Shown here piece after piece: positions 54,216-64,000 of a DNA stretch of 64,000 nt (its first letter is position 1; each line of letters opens with the position of its first letter). The notes beneath the pieces were generated by a model. That model did no database searches and was not told where the DNA came from. It saw only the letters and a program-made list of their open reading frames with translations. This stretch comes from Dysidea avara (lineage: Eukaryota; Porifera; Demospongiae; Dictyoceratida; Dysideidae): assembly GCF_963678975.1 (NCBI RefSeq), contig NC_089278.1, positions 13,001,959 through 13,065,958 on the forward strand. The letters are read 5' to 3'. The position numbers and the translations under genes were made by a program.

Positions 54216-54861
54216 GGCTCCTCCAGGATCGTTCCTCGTGTGCTCTAAAGTATTAGAGTTACAGAGTATTCTTCTATTTAATGCCTTAATTGGCTTGCAA
54301 ATTTGTAAGTTGTTGAAGCTTTGTAGCGTAGCACATTTCACCACAAACATTTTCCCATAGGTGTACGAAGAATTTTAATACTTTCTGTCGTTAGTGCATG
54401 GCGCCTAAACTGATGGACATTAGGCTGCGCTACAATACAGTGGCAAGGGGTTTAGTCAAGTACGAGGTCAAGCAGCTTAGTGATGGAACATAGGCACATG
54501 GTATAGCTACATTGTTTATCTTGTATGTCACAGGACGTGATGCTTTAGCAAGCTCGATCATTTCTGGTCAATTAATGATTCATAGCTGGTTGCCCCGAGG
54601 GTTGCCCTTGATCTGTGTGGCTTCAGCTGTTAGCCCATATGTCTCCCTACTCAAATATCACATGCAAATCCGATACATTCCGGTCGTGTTTCACCACAGT
54701 AGCAGTTTCACGCAGTAACAGCGACGCAATTCTGAGGTACGCTTTCATCGATAAGCCCTACTGCAGTGATAAACCTATCCAATCGCTGAATCGCTGTGAT
54801 TTCTGTACATAGTGAATTGTGAGAATCATATCAGTTTACGAGTAAGAGAGAAGCAGCAAGC
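54216..54861. promoter_or_regulatory. Head-to-head intergenic region (mS35 / Ras)
   Basis: 646 bp separate the two start codons, transcribed away from each other. The sequence has more CpG than the flanks and no MITE, unlike most of the window. A shared promoter and both 5' leaders should lie here. No TATA box or specific site is claimed. Confidence 0.5.
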
Positions 54862-55030
54862 ATGGATAAGCAGAAGTACAAAGTAGTAGTTGCTGGAGGT
54901 GGAGGAGTTGGAAAGTCTGCCATAACGATCCAGTTCACTCAAGCTCAGTTCGTAGAGGAATACGACCCAACAATTGAAGACACGTACACTAAACAATGCG
55001 TAGTGGACGGAGAAGTAGCATTATTGGACA
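54862..55030 (+). CDS. Ras GTPase exon 1 (P-loop, switch I)
   Basis: 56 codons plus one base. [20 protein letters not shown] begins right at the ATG with only a short N-terminal extension relative to H-Ras. It ends GACA/GTAAGT; the open frame runs six further codons into the intron. Confidence 0.95.
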
Positions 55031-58000
55031 GTAAGTTTCATTACATGTAGCTATAATATACAGCAAGGTCAATAATTAGCTAATGGTTATGGTCACTGTG
55101 ACTAGTGATCAACACAATTCATGATCAATTGTTCAAACCAGGTTTATAGCTAAATGCAGGACAGCTAAACACGTTCCTTCAACTGCAATAGTCAATCTTA
55201 CGTGGGCAATACCAACTGCTTGTGCTGCATCTAGAGACTGACTTGTAGCTATATTCATGTTCCATACATTTCGTAGATAGCAATGCAATGTGCTGGTCCT
55301 AGCAATAACAAGCCACACCCCCGTCTCACCAATCCATGTCCCTTGAGCCAGGAGCCCATAAAAAGCACTGCAAGGCACATTGAGCTATTATGTATGTTCT
55401 AAAATCACAACATTTTCCAAATGACTATCTATGACCCCCACTCCCCAACAAACCCTGTATGAGAGCCCCAATATTTACGTATTTTAATAAATACAACATT
55501 TTATTTTTACCAAGAAGTTCCACACTCCTACTTATAGGACAGTATACCAGAGGAGCCTCTATAGGAGCACAAGTTTACTTATATAGATTAATTCACCAAA
55601 CATCCAGAAGTCGAATAGTCATCATACCTAGTCATCGTTCAAAAGCCGCATCTTCATTGTGATCTCTTGGTCATGATTTTAGCTTCCACCCTTGAGGTTC
55701 TCATAGTTGAGTACGTGAATGGATGGATGCAAAATACCTACATTTGTAGGGTGATTCAGGATTTAATGGATTTCTAACTGGATTTATTGGATAGTGTATG
55801 AGAGTCCCAGCCCCATGGTATGCAGACACAAATTCTTGTGCTAAATTAACATGTGCACATGCATGCACACTCATACTGAGGAATTGTTAGGTATCCAATT
55901 GTGCCCACCACCTGGTTTAGTGATTGTCTAATTCCAATGTGATGTTTTGTACACAGGCTATTGAAGGGCCAATGATTACATGCTGATCTTATACTTGTAC
56001 TAATTGCAGATATAACGTCATCGCTAAGGTCACCACAACAGTGGTACGATAGCACAACAACTAAGACACATAATGCTAGATACCAAAACAATTGGCCTAT
56101 TTATTGGTATAAATTGTATGAACTCAAAAATTATTAGGTAAGGACGGTCAGTTAAATAAATATAGTATAGAATGATCAAGAAGTAGTTAATTAGAATCTA
56201 TATCACCTGGCATTGATGACATCTAATTCATTTGTATTTCAATTTACATGACCATTGTGCACACTGGCTGCTGCATTGCATTCCTTTATTGTCAGGTACA
56301 TTAGAGTAGAAGTTCAGTCATAGACGACCAATTCTATGTAATCACATCACATAGTCTAGTTCACAAGACTCACTCACAATACATTATCTTGTAGTTGGCT
56401 TGTTACACAGACATTTGGATCCATCCAACATGTGTTGAATTGTAATATTGTTAACACAAGCCTAGTAGAACCTGTACATGTATTCAACCGATGGTGTAAA
56501 GTAACTAAAGTTCCACTAATAGTGCATAGTCTGCACATCTAGGATGTTTAACATTTGTGGCACAAGAATATTAGGAAGACGAATAGCTAATATTATAGAG
56601 AAGCCTAATAATTTGAGTACTTGGTGTTTTTGTGCCTATAATGCATTCCCTTATGGTTCTGTTTGTGTTCTGTGTAATAAATTCCTTAAAACATGTAATC
56701 GTAGATGGCACTATATTGCAGCATAAATGCTTGAACACATAAATGGACGTATGTAGTATAATAGCTATGTGTTAAATCTAATAATCTAATATTGTCTATG
56801 TTCACTGCACTGCTAGAGGACCGTGTTTAATTAAACGTCTGACCGTCTCATAGTGTAAATGTACATGGTTCCAATTATAGTTATGTTGGAGTATAAGGAT
56901 AAAATATGCTGTTATAACAAAACATAATATTGATCATACGTTTTTGAAAGATTTCTTATTGACTGATGTTTATTGAATATAAGCATCCATTTGATTAATG
57001 TTACACATCTAAATCACTAAATATTGAATATTTACTCACCCTGATTTGTGTTGATGCATCAACTTTGTCTGGAACAATTCTGTAAACTGTGTGTTTTTTT
57101 AAATTTTTTTTGTAGTTCTTGATACAGCTGGACAAGAGGTACGTATATGTGTGTCCACTTGTTACATAAAAAACAGAATGTCTAAATTTAAAGTTGCAAA
57201 AGTGGTTTGTTGTGTGACTGGTCAATCAAATGAACAAGAATATTAAACTCAAAAAACAAACACGTACAATTTGGTGACATGGATGTATGTATGTATGTTT
57301 CATGTTTGTACATATGTATTGTGTATACATATACATGTCAGTTATAAAATTAAACAAAGCCTGTAATCCACTTGTTTATTGACCATATCGTCAAATTTTA
57401 ATCACCTTTTGTTTATGTTCAATTGATCACTCAATTACTTTACAATCCTATAAGACTACTCATTTTCCTGTTACTAATTTAAAAAATTGTACTTTTATCA
57501 TCAGTAGATGATGTATGTACTCAGAGTGGATCCTCATTAATTTTGTCTCTCTACTTCCGACATCAGCAATTTTTTGTAAACTAGGTAATTTGCTTATCTA
57601 GCCTTTTCCTTTGTGGTCATCAAACTAACTTGTATCATGCAGCTCCCTGTATCTATATGGGAAATAACAGATATAACTAAACTAGTGGAACTGATTGTAA
57701 AAAAAAAGACATGTGAAATTGAATTTTTGGCCTATGGTTTCTTAATGTTTATTACTATTGGTGGGTCTGACTGTTCATATGCTGGGCTGAGCAATTATGT
57801 GTGCAAACAGTGCACACACTACAGCTCCATGGATCAGCGGATGCTGGTGGCAATCAATAGTGGATGTATTGACTGTTTTTAAGCAACCAAATTTTAGCTT
57901 CATGCTCATGTAATACTCAGATGATACACGACCATGTAGCAGGCCTATACACATAAAGTATAGGTCTGGTGGGTATAATTACAAGGGTTAATTGTACAGA

Positions 58001-61000
58001 ACCTGCCAAAGAAAAAAATTTTCCCTGTGATGTGGTTGTGGTCTTTTCTAGTTTAAATGGTAATCCTGCTGTACTGCTACTGGTTAATTTGACGGGTAAT
58101 TGGCAGCTTAAGGTAATGATTGGTAGTCACCACCTGATAATGAAGAACTTAGCTGTAAATGTGCACCAAGAGATTCATCTTTTGGGTAAATATAGACTGG
58201 TGTACATGCTGTGCTTTTAACTATGAGGCTTAGAAATAGATATCGTGCATGCTTGATATTACCTGTAGCCTGTTAGTTAGCTAGCAACTTATTTTTGCCA
58301 CCATATACCTTTACACATAGGGCCTTTCCCGTATGAAACAGAAGCCTTCCCTTAATCTGTGGTGCTAGTTTGGAAGACCACAACCTAAACACGATGGTAC
58401 CAGGCAGCATCTTCTGTGCATGGTATGCTGGGAATACATACCAAGAGTGTAGTTTTAGAGAGTTCCATGAAAATGTGCTATATCTAGTGTTATTGAGTTA
58501 TCACTTTTTGGTTTGATGTGATAATTTGACATTTCCAAAATTTTTGTTAAGTACATTTTGAGCTCCCCACATATAGTAGTGCTGTACATATAGGGTATAG
58601 TGAATACACTAACAGGAAATGTTCATAGTAAAGTATACTACCACACAAAGACATATATGTACTGATGGAAAATGCCAGATGTGCTTTGTCATTTTCCTGT
58701 TTACCATTTATAAAATGCTTGGTGCCATGCTCAACTGGCTAGCTATTCACTATGTAGATTAAAGTACTTATTTATTCTATACATATATCCTATATTATTT
58801 ATGGCGTGTGTCCAAGTCGTGGGGATTGTGACGTTTTAAGCTTTAGTATATAAAGTAAGAGATTTAAAAACTGAAATAACTATGATCATGTAGTGATTTC
58901 ACATGGGGTAGCTTTGACAATACTGATATCAGTTAGCAACATCATTATTGTGTGTCTACAATGCATCTGTGATGTTTAGAATGGTTGTATTATGCAATTG
59001 TATAAAACCCACAGGGTAAAAGAAAACCTATAGAATTTTGTAAGTTTGGCTTTGAGTTGTGTGACTAGCTGTATAAAATTTTGTGATGCAGCACAAGTGT
59101 GCAATGCTATAAAAACTGTTACATTATAAACAAGGCCCCAGGTGGTCGTTATATTGCTACATGCTTGTGGATATGAAATACTATGCTTCCCATATTGAAG
59201 TACAACTACAAACACACCAAGTAACTGTAGATGTATCATTTAACAAGCATCACAGATGCATGTGTATGTATGTACGTATGTATAGTACCAGTGCAGTGTA
59301 TTTAGTAATGGTAAATATTAGTCTGGCATATGGATCTAGCTTTAAAGTTGCTTTCCCAGTCAACATTCATTCAAATTTTTAGGCCACTTGTTTTGATTTC
59401 TGATTGTGCATGTGTCCCCTGAAGCATAACTGATACAGTAAACCTAAAGGCACTTATAAGTTTACTTCTTATAGCATTACATACTACAGTTGTAAAACAC
59501 TGTTGCTGGTCATGTACACATTTCTCACCCTGTGTGTTCGGTGATTTTCTTCTTCATTGGTTCCCTATACTTTGTTAATGAGTATTAATGACTTGAATAT
59601 ATCCTGTGACATTTCCTGTGACATTTGTTGGTTTAGGAGTTCAGTGCCATGAGAGAGCAGTACATGCATACAGGTGATGGATTTCTACTAGTCTATTCCG
59701 TCATTGACAAAACTAGTTTTGAAGACATAAGACTTCTGCATCGAGACATACTACGAGTCAAAGATTGGTAAGTTACATCTCTGTCAGTTGTACATCGTGT
59801 ACCTATGGTATAGAATTCTGAAACTGCTGGTTTCTATGTTTTCAATAGAAACTGACTACAGTAATGTATTGTTTCCCAGTAAAAAAAAGTAGTACGTACA
59901 TGCATGGGCTTGCATTTATTTATATTTCGTTGAAGTCACTGGCCTAATCAAAGATATTTGTACAATGCTTTGTTGCTCTGTTTCAATGGTCATATCAAAG
60001 GATTCAATGTCTTAGTAGTGTAACCTAAGCTAATAAGCTGACAAATGCCATAATATGATTATACTAGGAAAATGCTACCAGAATTCAGATACCAGACACT
60101 TTGTAATGTGATAAAGCGGTAGAATGTGTTGACAAATGTGCTACTGATTGTGTGTGTAAGGTGACTGTGAGCATGTATGTGTGTAGTGTAGTGTATGTCC
60201 GCTGCATAGTCAAGCACCTTTCAAGTATTATTTGCTGATGGATTTCTGTTCTAAAATTTGGATAAGAAATTCACCAACCATTTGTAACTAGCTCCAAGCC
60301 TAGCTAGCAGCACAGAATATTTATAAAAAAAATTTCATAAAATCATTTTTCTCAACTGTATACAGTATGTACTTGCTATGCATGCATGCGTGCATGTGGC
60401 CAAGTGGTTAGAGCACTGGCCTGGTAATCACAAGGTTCCAGGTTTGGTGCTCTGTGATGCTCAGCTATTGTTACTGGCAGAAACTTTACCCAGTCTTAAT
60501 GGAGACCTGGTGGCCTGGTATCAACTTGGGAAGCAAATGCCGAATTGTGCTTGTCTCACTTTGGGGTTGTCGGGTTCCACAGCTTCTTTCCATAAAACCT
60601 GGACAGTCCAGTGGATCAGCACTGGGGTGCTTGTGCACCAAGCACTCACAGGTACTCTCCTAGTGAACAGTAAAGTTGTGTTTCATACAGTTTGTGTGCA
60701 TGTGATGCCCAGTTGCTGTTGATGTTGTTTCCTTGTGCAAGGAACTTTACTCAAATTCAACTATTTAATTTTGGGGATCTGGGGAATGTCTACTCAGCTG
60801 TGTTAGTTTGTAACTGGAAAACAAAGTTTATACCTCTTGATGAAGTTTAGATGGACCACATCTTCACCCATGAAATACAGTCCTGTTGGGTAATAGTAGT
60901 CCTACTACAGGAGGATTTGCCAGCTCTGACTTGTAATCACTTAAGCAGTGCAAGGGTGGCCCAGTTAACTGGATAGGCAAAGCCATGTGTACAGCAGCCA

Positions 61001-61715
61001 ACAGCTTTGCTTTGTGTGCTTGTGTGAGTATGTGTGGTCTGTGCAGTGTAGTGTGTGTGTGTGTGTGCGTGCGCGCGTGTGTGTGTGTGTGTGTGTGTGT
61101 GCATGCTTGTAGTGCAGTGTCGTGTAGTTTAGTGTGACTATCTGTGTATGTACATGAACACTTTACGTATGTAGCATTTTGTGTATTACAAATTATTTAG
61201 TTCATATCTTCCAATGGTTTTGGTGGCCAACAAAGTTGACATTAAGAATGAAAGAAGTGTTGCTTCACGGGATGGAGAAGAATTAGCTGCTACATTGAAG
61301 GTATGTACTGTTCTTGTGGCAGTTTGTATTGTAAAATGAACCACTCAGTTTTTTCCCCTTAAATTTCAAGCTCACTCTGTCTTCTGGCATTTTATGTATA
61401 CAATTAAAATAAAGTATTTTCTGATATTTCTTTGTCCACTTTTATTTGTTGTCTGCTTATCACACTTGCAAGGCATCTGACAGTACCACTAAAAAGTTGT
61501 ATGAGATAGAAATGGAATACCAGATTCATAAAAGGAGGTAGATAGTTCAACCTCTGGTGAATTGTGTCCTGTTAAATACTTTATTTATGCAAAAAAAAGT
61601 AGATTGGTGTTTGTTGTTATATATTTCTGTTTGAACAGATCGACTATGCTGAAACAAGTGCAAAAGAAAGAATACACATTGATGAGACATTTCACAAATT
61701 AATTCAACTAATGAG
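54862..61715 (+). CDS. Ras-family small GTPase, R-Ras/M-Ras type, exons 1-5
   Basis: A membrane-signalling GTP switch. Exons: 54862-55030, 57116-57138, 59637-59767, 61201-61300 and 61639-61715. All GT/AG, with phases 1, 0, 2, 0. 166 complete codons cover the G domain: P-loop GGGGVGKS at residues 12-19, switch [10 protein letters not shown] at 34-42, DTAGQ at 59-63, NKVD at 118-121 and ETSAK at 146-150. [14 protein letters not shown] and LDILDTAGQEEF look R-Ras2-like, whereas [10 protein letters not shown] and VLVANKVD look M-Ras-like, so only the subfamily is assigned. The last exon either splices on at GTATTA (61716) or stops after LMRY at 61722. A CAAX exon is expected but none was found before 64000. 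Introns are large (0.3-2.5 kb) and contain microsatellites and a SINE. Confidence 0.93.
57116..57138 (+). CDS. Ras GTPase exon 2, 23-nt microexon (DTAGQE)
   Basis: TTCTTGATACAGCTGGACAA plus GAG, between TTTTTTTTGTAG and GTACGTATAT. With the single base from exon 1 it encodes ILDTAGQE, including the catalytic glutamine. Both flanking phases fit exactly. Confidence 0.93.
59637..59767 (+). CDS. Ras GTPase exon 3 (switch II and following helix)
   Basis: 131 nt encoding [32 protein letters not shown] and ILRVKD. Acceptor TTTAG at 59632-59636, donor GTAAGT from 59768, phase 2 out. Confidence 0.94.
60396..60760 (+). mobile_element. tRNA-derived SINE
   Basis: tRNA-like head GTGGCCAAGTGGTTAGAGCA (A-box region), then GGTTTGGTGCTC (B-box-like, 60441-60452). 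The body has TTACTGGCAGAAACTTTACC and, near the end, TTTCCTTGTGCAAGGAACTT, as in other invertebrate SINE tails. It lies in Ras intron 3. The 114-codon open frame across it is incidental. Confidence 0.6.
61050..61102. repeat. (GT)n microsatellite with GC interruption
   Basis: GTGTGTGT interrupted by GCGTGCGCGC; 100 bp upstream of Ras exon 4. Confidence 0.9.
61201..61300 (+). CDS. Ras GTPase exon 4 (NKxD)
   Basis: 100 nt encoding [20 protein letters not shown] then [13 protein letters not shown]. Acceptor TTATTTAG, donor GTATGT, phase 0 out. Confidence 0.94.
61639..61715 (+). CDS. Ras GTPase exon 5 (ETSAK)
   Basis: 77 nt encoding [20 protein letters not shown] then LIQLM, the last helix of the G domain. 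Acceptor GAACAG. The next bases GAG/GTATTA can be a donor; read through, the frame stops two codons later without a CAAX box. Confidence 0.88.
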
Positions 61716-61792
61716 GTATTAATTACTAGTTGTGTGTTACCTTAAGCTGCACTGTAATTGTTCAGCAATATCATGTGTGCATATATGCGTGC

Positions 61793-61793
<1 letters not shown>

Positions 61794-61860
<67 letters not shown>
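61794..61860. repeat. (GT)n microsatellite
   Basis: About 30 GT units downstream of Ras exon 5; translations on both strands are repeats of VC or TH. Confidence 0.95.
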
Positions 61861-62187
61861 ATGCGTGTATCCATGTGCTTGTACACATGATGGATGTATG
61901 TCTGTCGGCAGCCACATAAGCCAAGGTTTTTGTGTTAATGGTAGCAAATGTAAGAAACAAATGCTGTACAGAAACAAATGCTGTACAGAAACTGTGTTAT
62001 ATGACTGGACAGGTGCAGAGGTAGTTTCTTCCATGTTGAATTGTGGACGTAAGTTTCTGAAGACAATTAATACATACCCAAAATAAATATAGATAGATGC
62101 CCTCCTCATAGGCTACTGAGAATAGTAAATTGAAAGAGGCTAGAACTTTAGGAAACACCATTAAACACTAAATTAATTTATAAACAA

Positions 62188-62360
62188 TGAAGTTGGGATC
62201 TGAGTGATAAAATATAGTGACACAAGAGATATGCTTCTTGCAACATATGTGGCCGCATTGGCACGTTATTATATTTCAATGCCAAAGTAGTTTTCTCACA
62301 TAGCTATGGTACAAGTCTCTTTATTTATTGCTTAGATTGATACTTCATTTTAAAAATAAT
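62188..62360. mobile_element. Palindromic MITE, family A, distant copy
   Basis: ACAATGAAGTTGGGATCTGA and GTGATAAAATATAGTGACAC on the left, ATTGATACTTCATTTTAAAA on the right; ACATAGCTATGG replaces the AGAGCTATGC segment. Diverged relative of 873-1072. Confidence 0.6.
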
Positions 62361-62766
62361 ATTGTTTTTTCTCTGTTATAGCATAGCTGTGAAATAGCTA
62401 TATACATACACTGTGTCTGTTTTATTGCAATATCATACGTGACTGTTGTATTGGGATGACTGCTTTATTAGAGTATCTCGATTTCAAAAGTGGGAAATAT
62501 TCGTTTTCTACAGTGAAACCAATTGTTATAAATCAGCTAAATCATTATAAGAGGCCCTGCTCTGTTTTGCTGATCGTTATTAGTGCAAACATAACAGTTA
62601 AGGGGCATGGTTTCCATGCTTTGTTTCTCTAGTTAACTGATCATTATGGGTGCAGCTATCTACTCCTTCTTAAGAGCTTCACATAATTTTTATTGTATGA
62701 ACCTGCAAGGAAAGTGTTGATACAGAAAATTAATGCCTCAATATGGTTTCCCTCACAAAAAAGATG

Positions 62767-63794
62767 ATAAATGTGACTGAATTTTTGGAAAAACATTCCT
62801 AATCGCACATTAGAAGTTTTAAGATAAACGGTTTTAATGAATTCAAATCAGCATAACTCGCCAAGGATAGCAAGCATGCTTTACACAGAAGATGCATCAA
62901 TCTATTACCTTTCAGACCACTTCCAGTACTTGTAACTGCTTGTAGAGTTTCCTGCCAAATAAGATAGAGAATCTGAGCAGTTGGACAAGCGAAGTAGTAT
63001 CACGAGTGCTCACAAAGGGGTGGAGTAGAGGAGGGTGGAAGTGGTTTGATTGCTATTAAAATGAATTATGCTAAACCATTGATTTCTGGATAAACTAAAA
63101 TGTGTGGACGATATAACAAAGTGTGGCATCATTGTTTTGGTTTAGAATATAAATACCTTGCTAGCGGCTAGTATTGCTGTGCACGAAATATTGTTCCATC
63201 AGTTTTGCCCAGACAACTAAGCGCTTTTACAAAACAAACTACATCATTTTAATCCTTACATGAAATGAAGCACAACCAAAATATCTAGCGATCATCAGCA
63301 ATCACCACCAGTCGCTAGCTTTTGTATTGGGACTATTGATGTTAACGTGATTAAACTATGCAGTTAAGGTAATATTTTCAAGTAGTGCCTGAAGTGCTTC
63401 CCCCCTCCTCTGGGGTGGGGGGGGTGGCAGGATGGGCAAGAGATAGACTTCAAAATAGAGGCAGACCATGATTAGAATCCAGACATGGGACTACAGGGCT
63501 GTGCTGGCTTCTCAGTGGCTGATATGTGGCAAAATCAACATAAAAACATCTGGCCAACATTATCAGGCCATCCACCAGTAAACCACTGATCCTTTCCAAG
63601 CCTGACCCTTCACAAGGCCAGAAACTACCATTCAAATTTGAGCTCTCCACACCACCCAGAAAAGACGTCTGTTAAAACCAGCTTTGAGTAGTCTGAGGGT
63701 TAAAACTAGTAGTACGATAGTGTAGCTATCCACTGGTGGTATTAATTTGTCTGATGTGCGATTTGGATTGGTTTTGTAAAAAGGTCCCAAATAG
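62767..63794. mobile_element. MITE D, second copy (inverted)
   Basis: Left ATGTGACTGAATTTTTGGAA and AATCGCACATTAGAAGTTTT; right GATGTGCGATTTGGATTGGT and TTTTGTAAAA...GGTCCCAAATAG. The blocks CTGCCAAATAAGATAGAGAA, ACCACTTCCAGTACTTGTAA and CCAGTAAACCACTGAT are the complement of 36617-37272. About 300 bp in the middle (63050-63370) has no counterpart there. Confidence 0.8.
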
Positions 63795-63922
63795 TGGACA
63801 TGGATACATACTGTTTGTGAGTTTGTTATAATGGTGGCTATACAATGTCTCATTTAGCCTCTTGCCTTTTGACTGTGGTCTGTAGCTACGACTACTATCC
63901 ACACACAATTCTAATTTCATAT

Positions 63923-63985
63923 GATTGTTCTATTAGAATAATTAACTGCTCTGTGAATTCTATGGCTGTTCTATTAGAGTACATC
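63923..63985 (-). repeat. Dispersed 17-bp motif, two to three minus-strand units
   Basis: GATTGTTCTATTAGAATAAT and GGCTGTTCTATTAGAGTACA, with a diverged AACTGCTCTGTGA between them. Confidence 0.65.
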
Positions 63986-64000
63986 AACCATCAATCTTTT

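Noticed and set aside
54216..54350. Upstream extension of mS35 exon 1 to the ATG near 54350
   Set aside because: The frame is open, but the ATG at 54215 has a much better start context and gives a cleaner mitochondrial presequence.
55133..55378. 81-codon minus-strand frame in Ras intron 1
   Set aside because: No recognisable domain, homologue or flanking splice structure.
60378..60722. 114-codon frame as a gene in the Ras intron
   Set aside because: It lies across a SINE and starts in its tRNA-like head.
61730..62109. Frames rich in VC or TH repeats after Ras exon 5
   Set aside because: Translation of a GT/CA microsatellite; not a continuation of Ras.

Overview
This is eukaryotic, almost certainly animal, DNA. 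It is AT-rich, has GT-AG introns, and is packed with inverted-repeat transposon remnants. The genes point to an early-branching metazoan, and a sponge is my best guess. That guess rests on three things: a NIDO plus YWTD-propeller extracellular protein, an R-Ras/M-Ras-type GTPase, and a beta-helix plus polytopic-membrane protein of a kind I associate with sponge and cnidarian genomes. It is inference, not proof. LAYOUT: (1) 1-10.2 kb has no gene I can support. It holds nested palindromic elements, a CpG-rich dispersed repeat (about 4.8-5.7 kb) and a 2-kb minisatellite of 30-31-bp monomers with visible higher-order structure (5.7-7.7 kb). (2) 10.2-23.7 kb, minus strand, is a gene for a secreted or cell-surface protein with an N-terminal signal peptide, a NIDO domain and a YWTD/LY beta-propeller. 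Four exons are mapped, and the 3' end lies outside what I can resolve. Its 11-kb second intron holds a 6.4-kb Ty3/gypsy-type LTR retrotransposon, which in turn sits between the ends of an older CAGGGGCGGAT-terminated DNA element. (3) 20.4-37.5 kb is repeat-dominated. A 2.5-kb nested palindrome lies at 24.0-26.5 kb, with half-copies at 11.3, 20.4 and 36 kb. There are also two 5'-truncated non-LTR retrotransposon ends, a foldback element and long microsatellites. (4) 38.0-41.4 kb, plus strand, is an apparently intronless gene for a beta-helix ectodomain followed by about nine membrane segments, interrupted by one frameshift. (5) 41.4-47.5 kb is repeat-rich. (6) 47.6-54.2 kb, minus strand, is a mitochondrial small-ribosomal-subunit protein, mS35 (MRPS35). 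It is reconstructed from seven small exons whose phases all agree, and its introns are filled with MITEs. (7) 54.9-61.7 kb, plus strand, is a Ras-family GTPase in five exons, including a 23-nt microexon carrying the DTAGQ motif. It starts head-to-head with mS35 across about 650 bp. Its CAAX exon is not in the window. (8) 61.8-64 kb is repeats only. The genes are ordinary animal housekeeping, signalling and matrix genes and do not form a pathway. The unusual content is the repeat landscape: many unrelated families of long inverted repeats, repeated nesting of one element in another, and a short motif (CTCTAATAGAGCAGTCA) found at a dozen or more loci in both orientations, sometimes in tandem. 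No CRISPR, rRNA, functional tRNA or prokaryotic system was seen.
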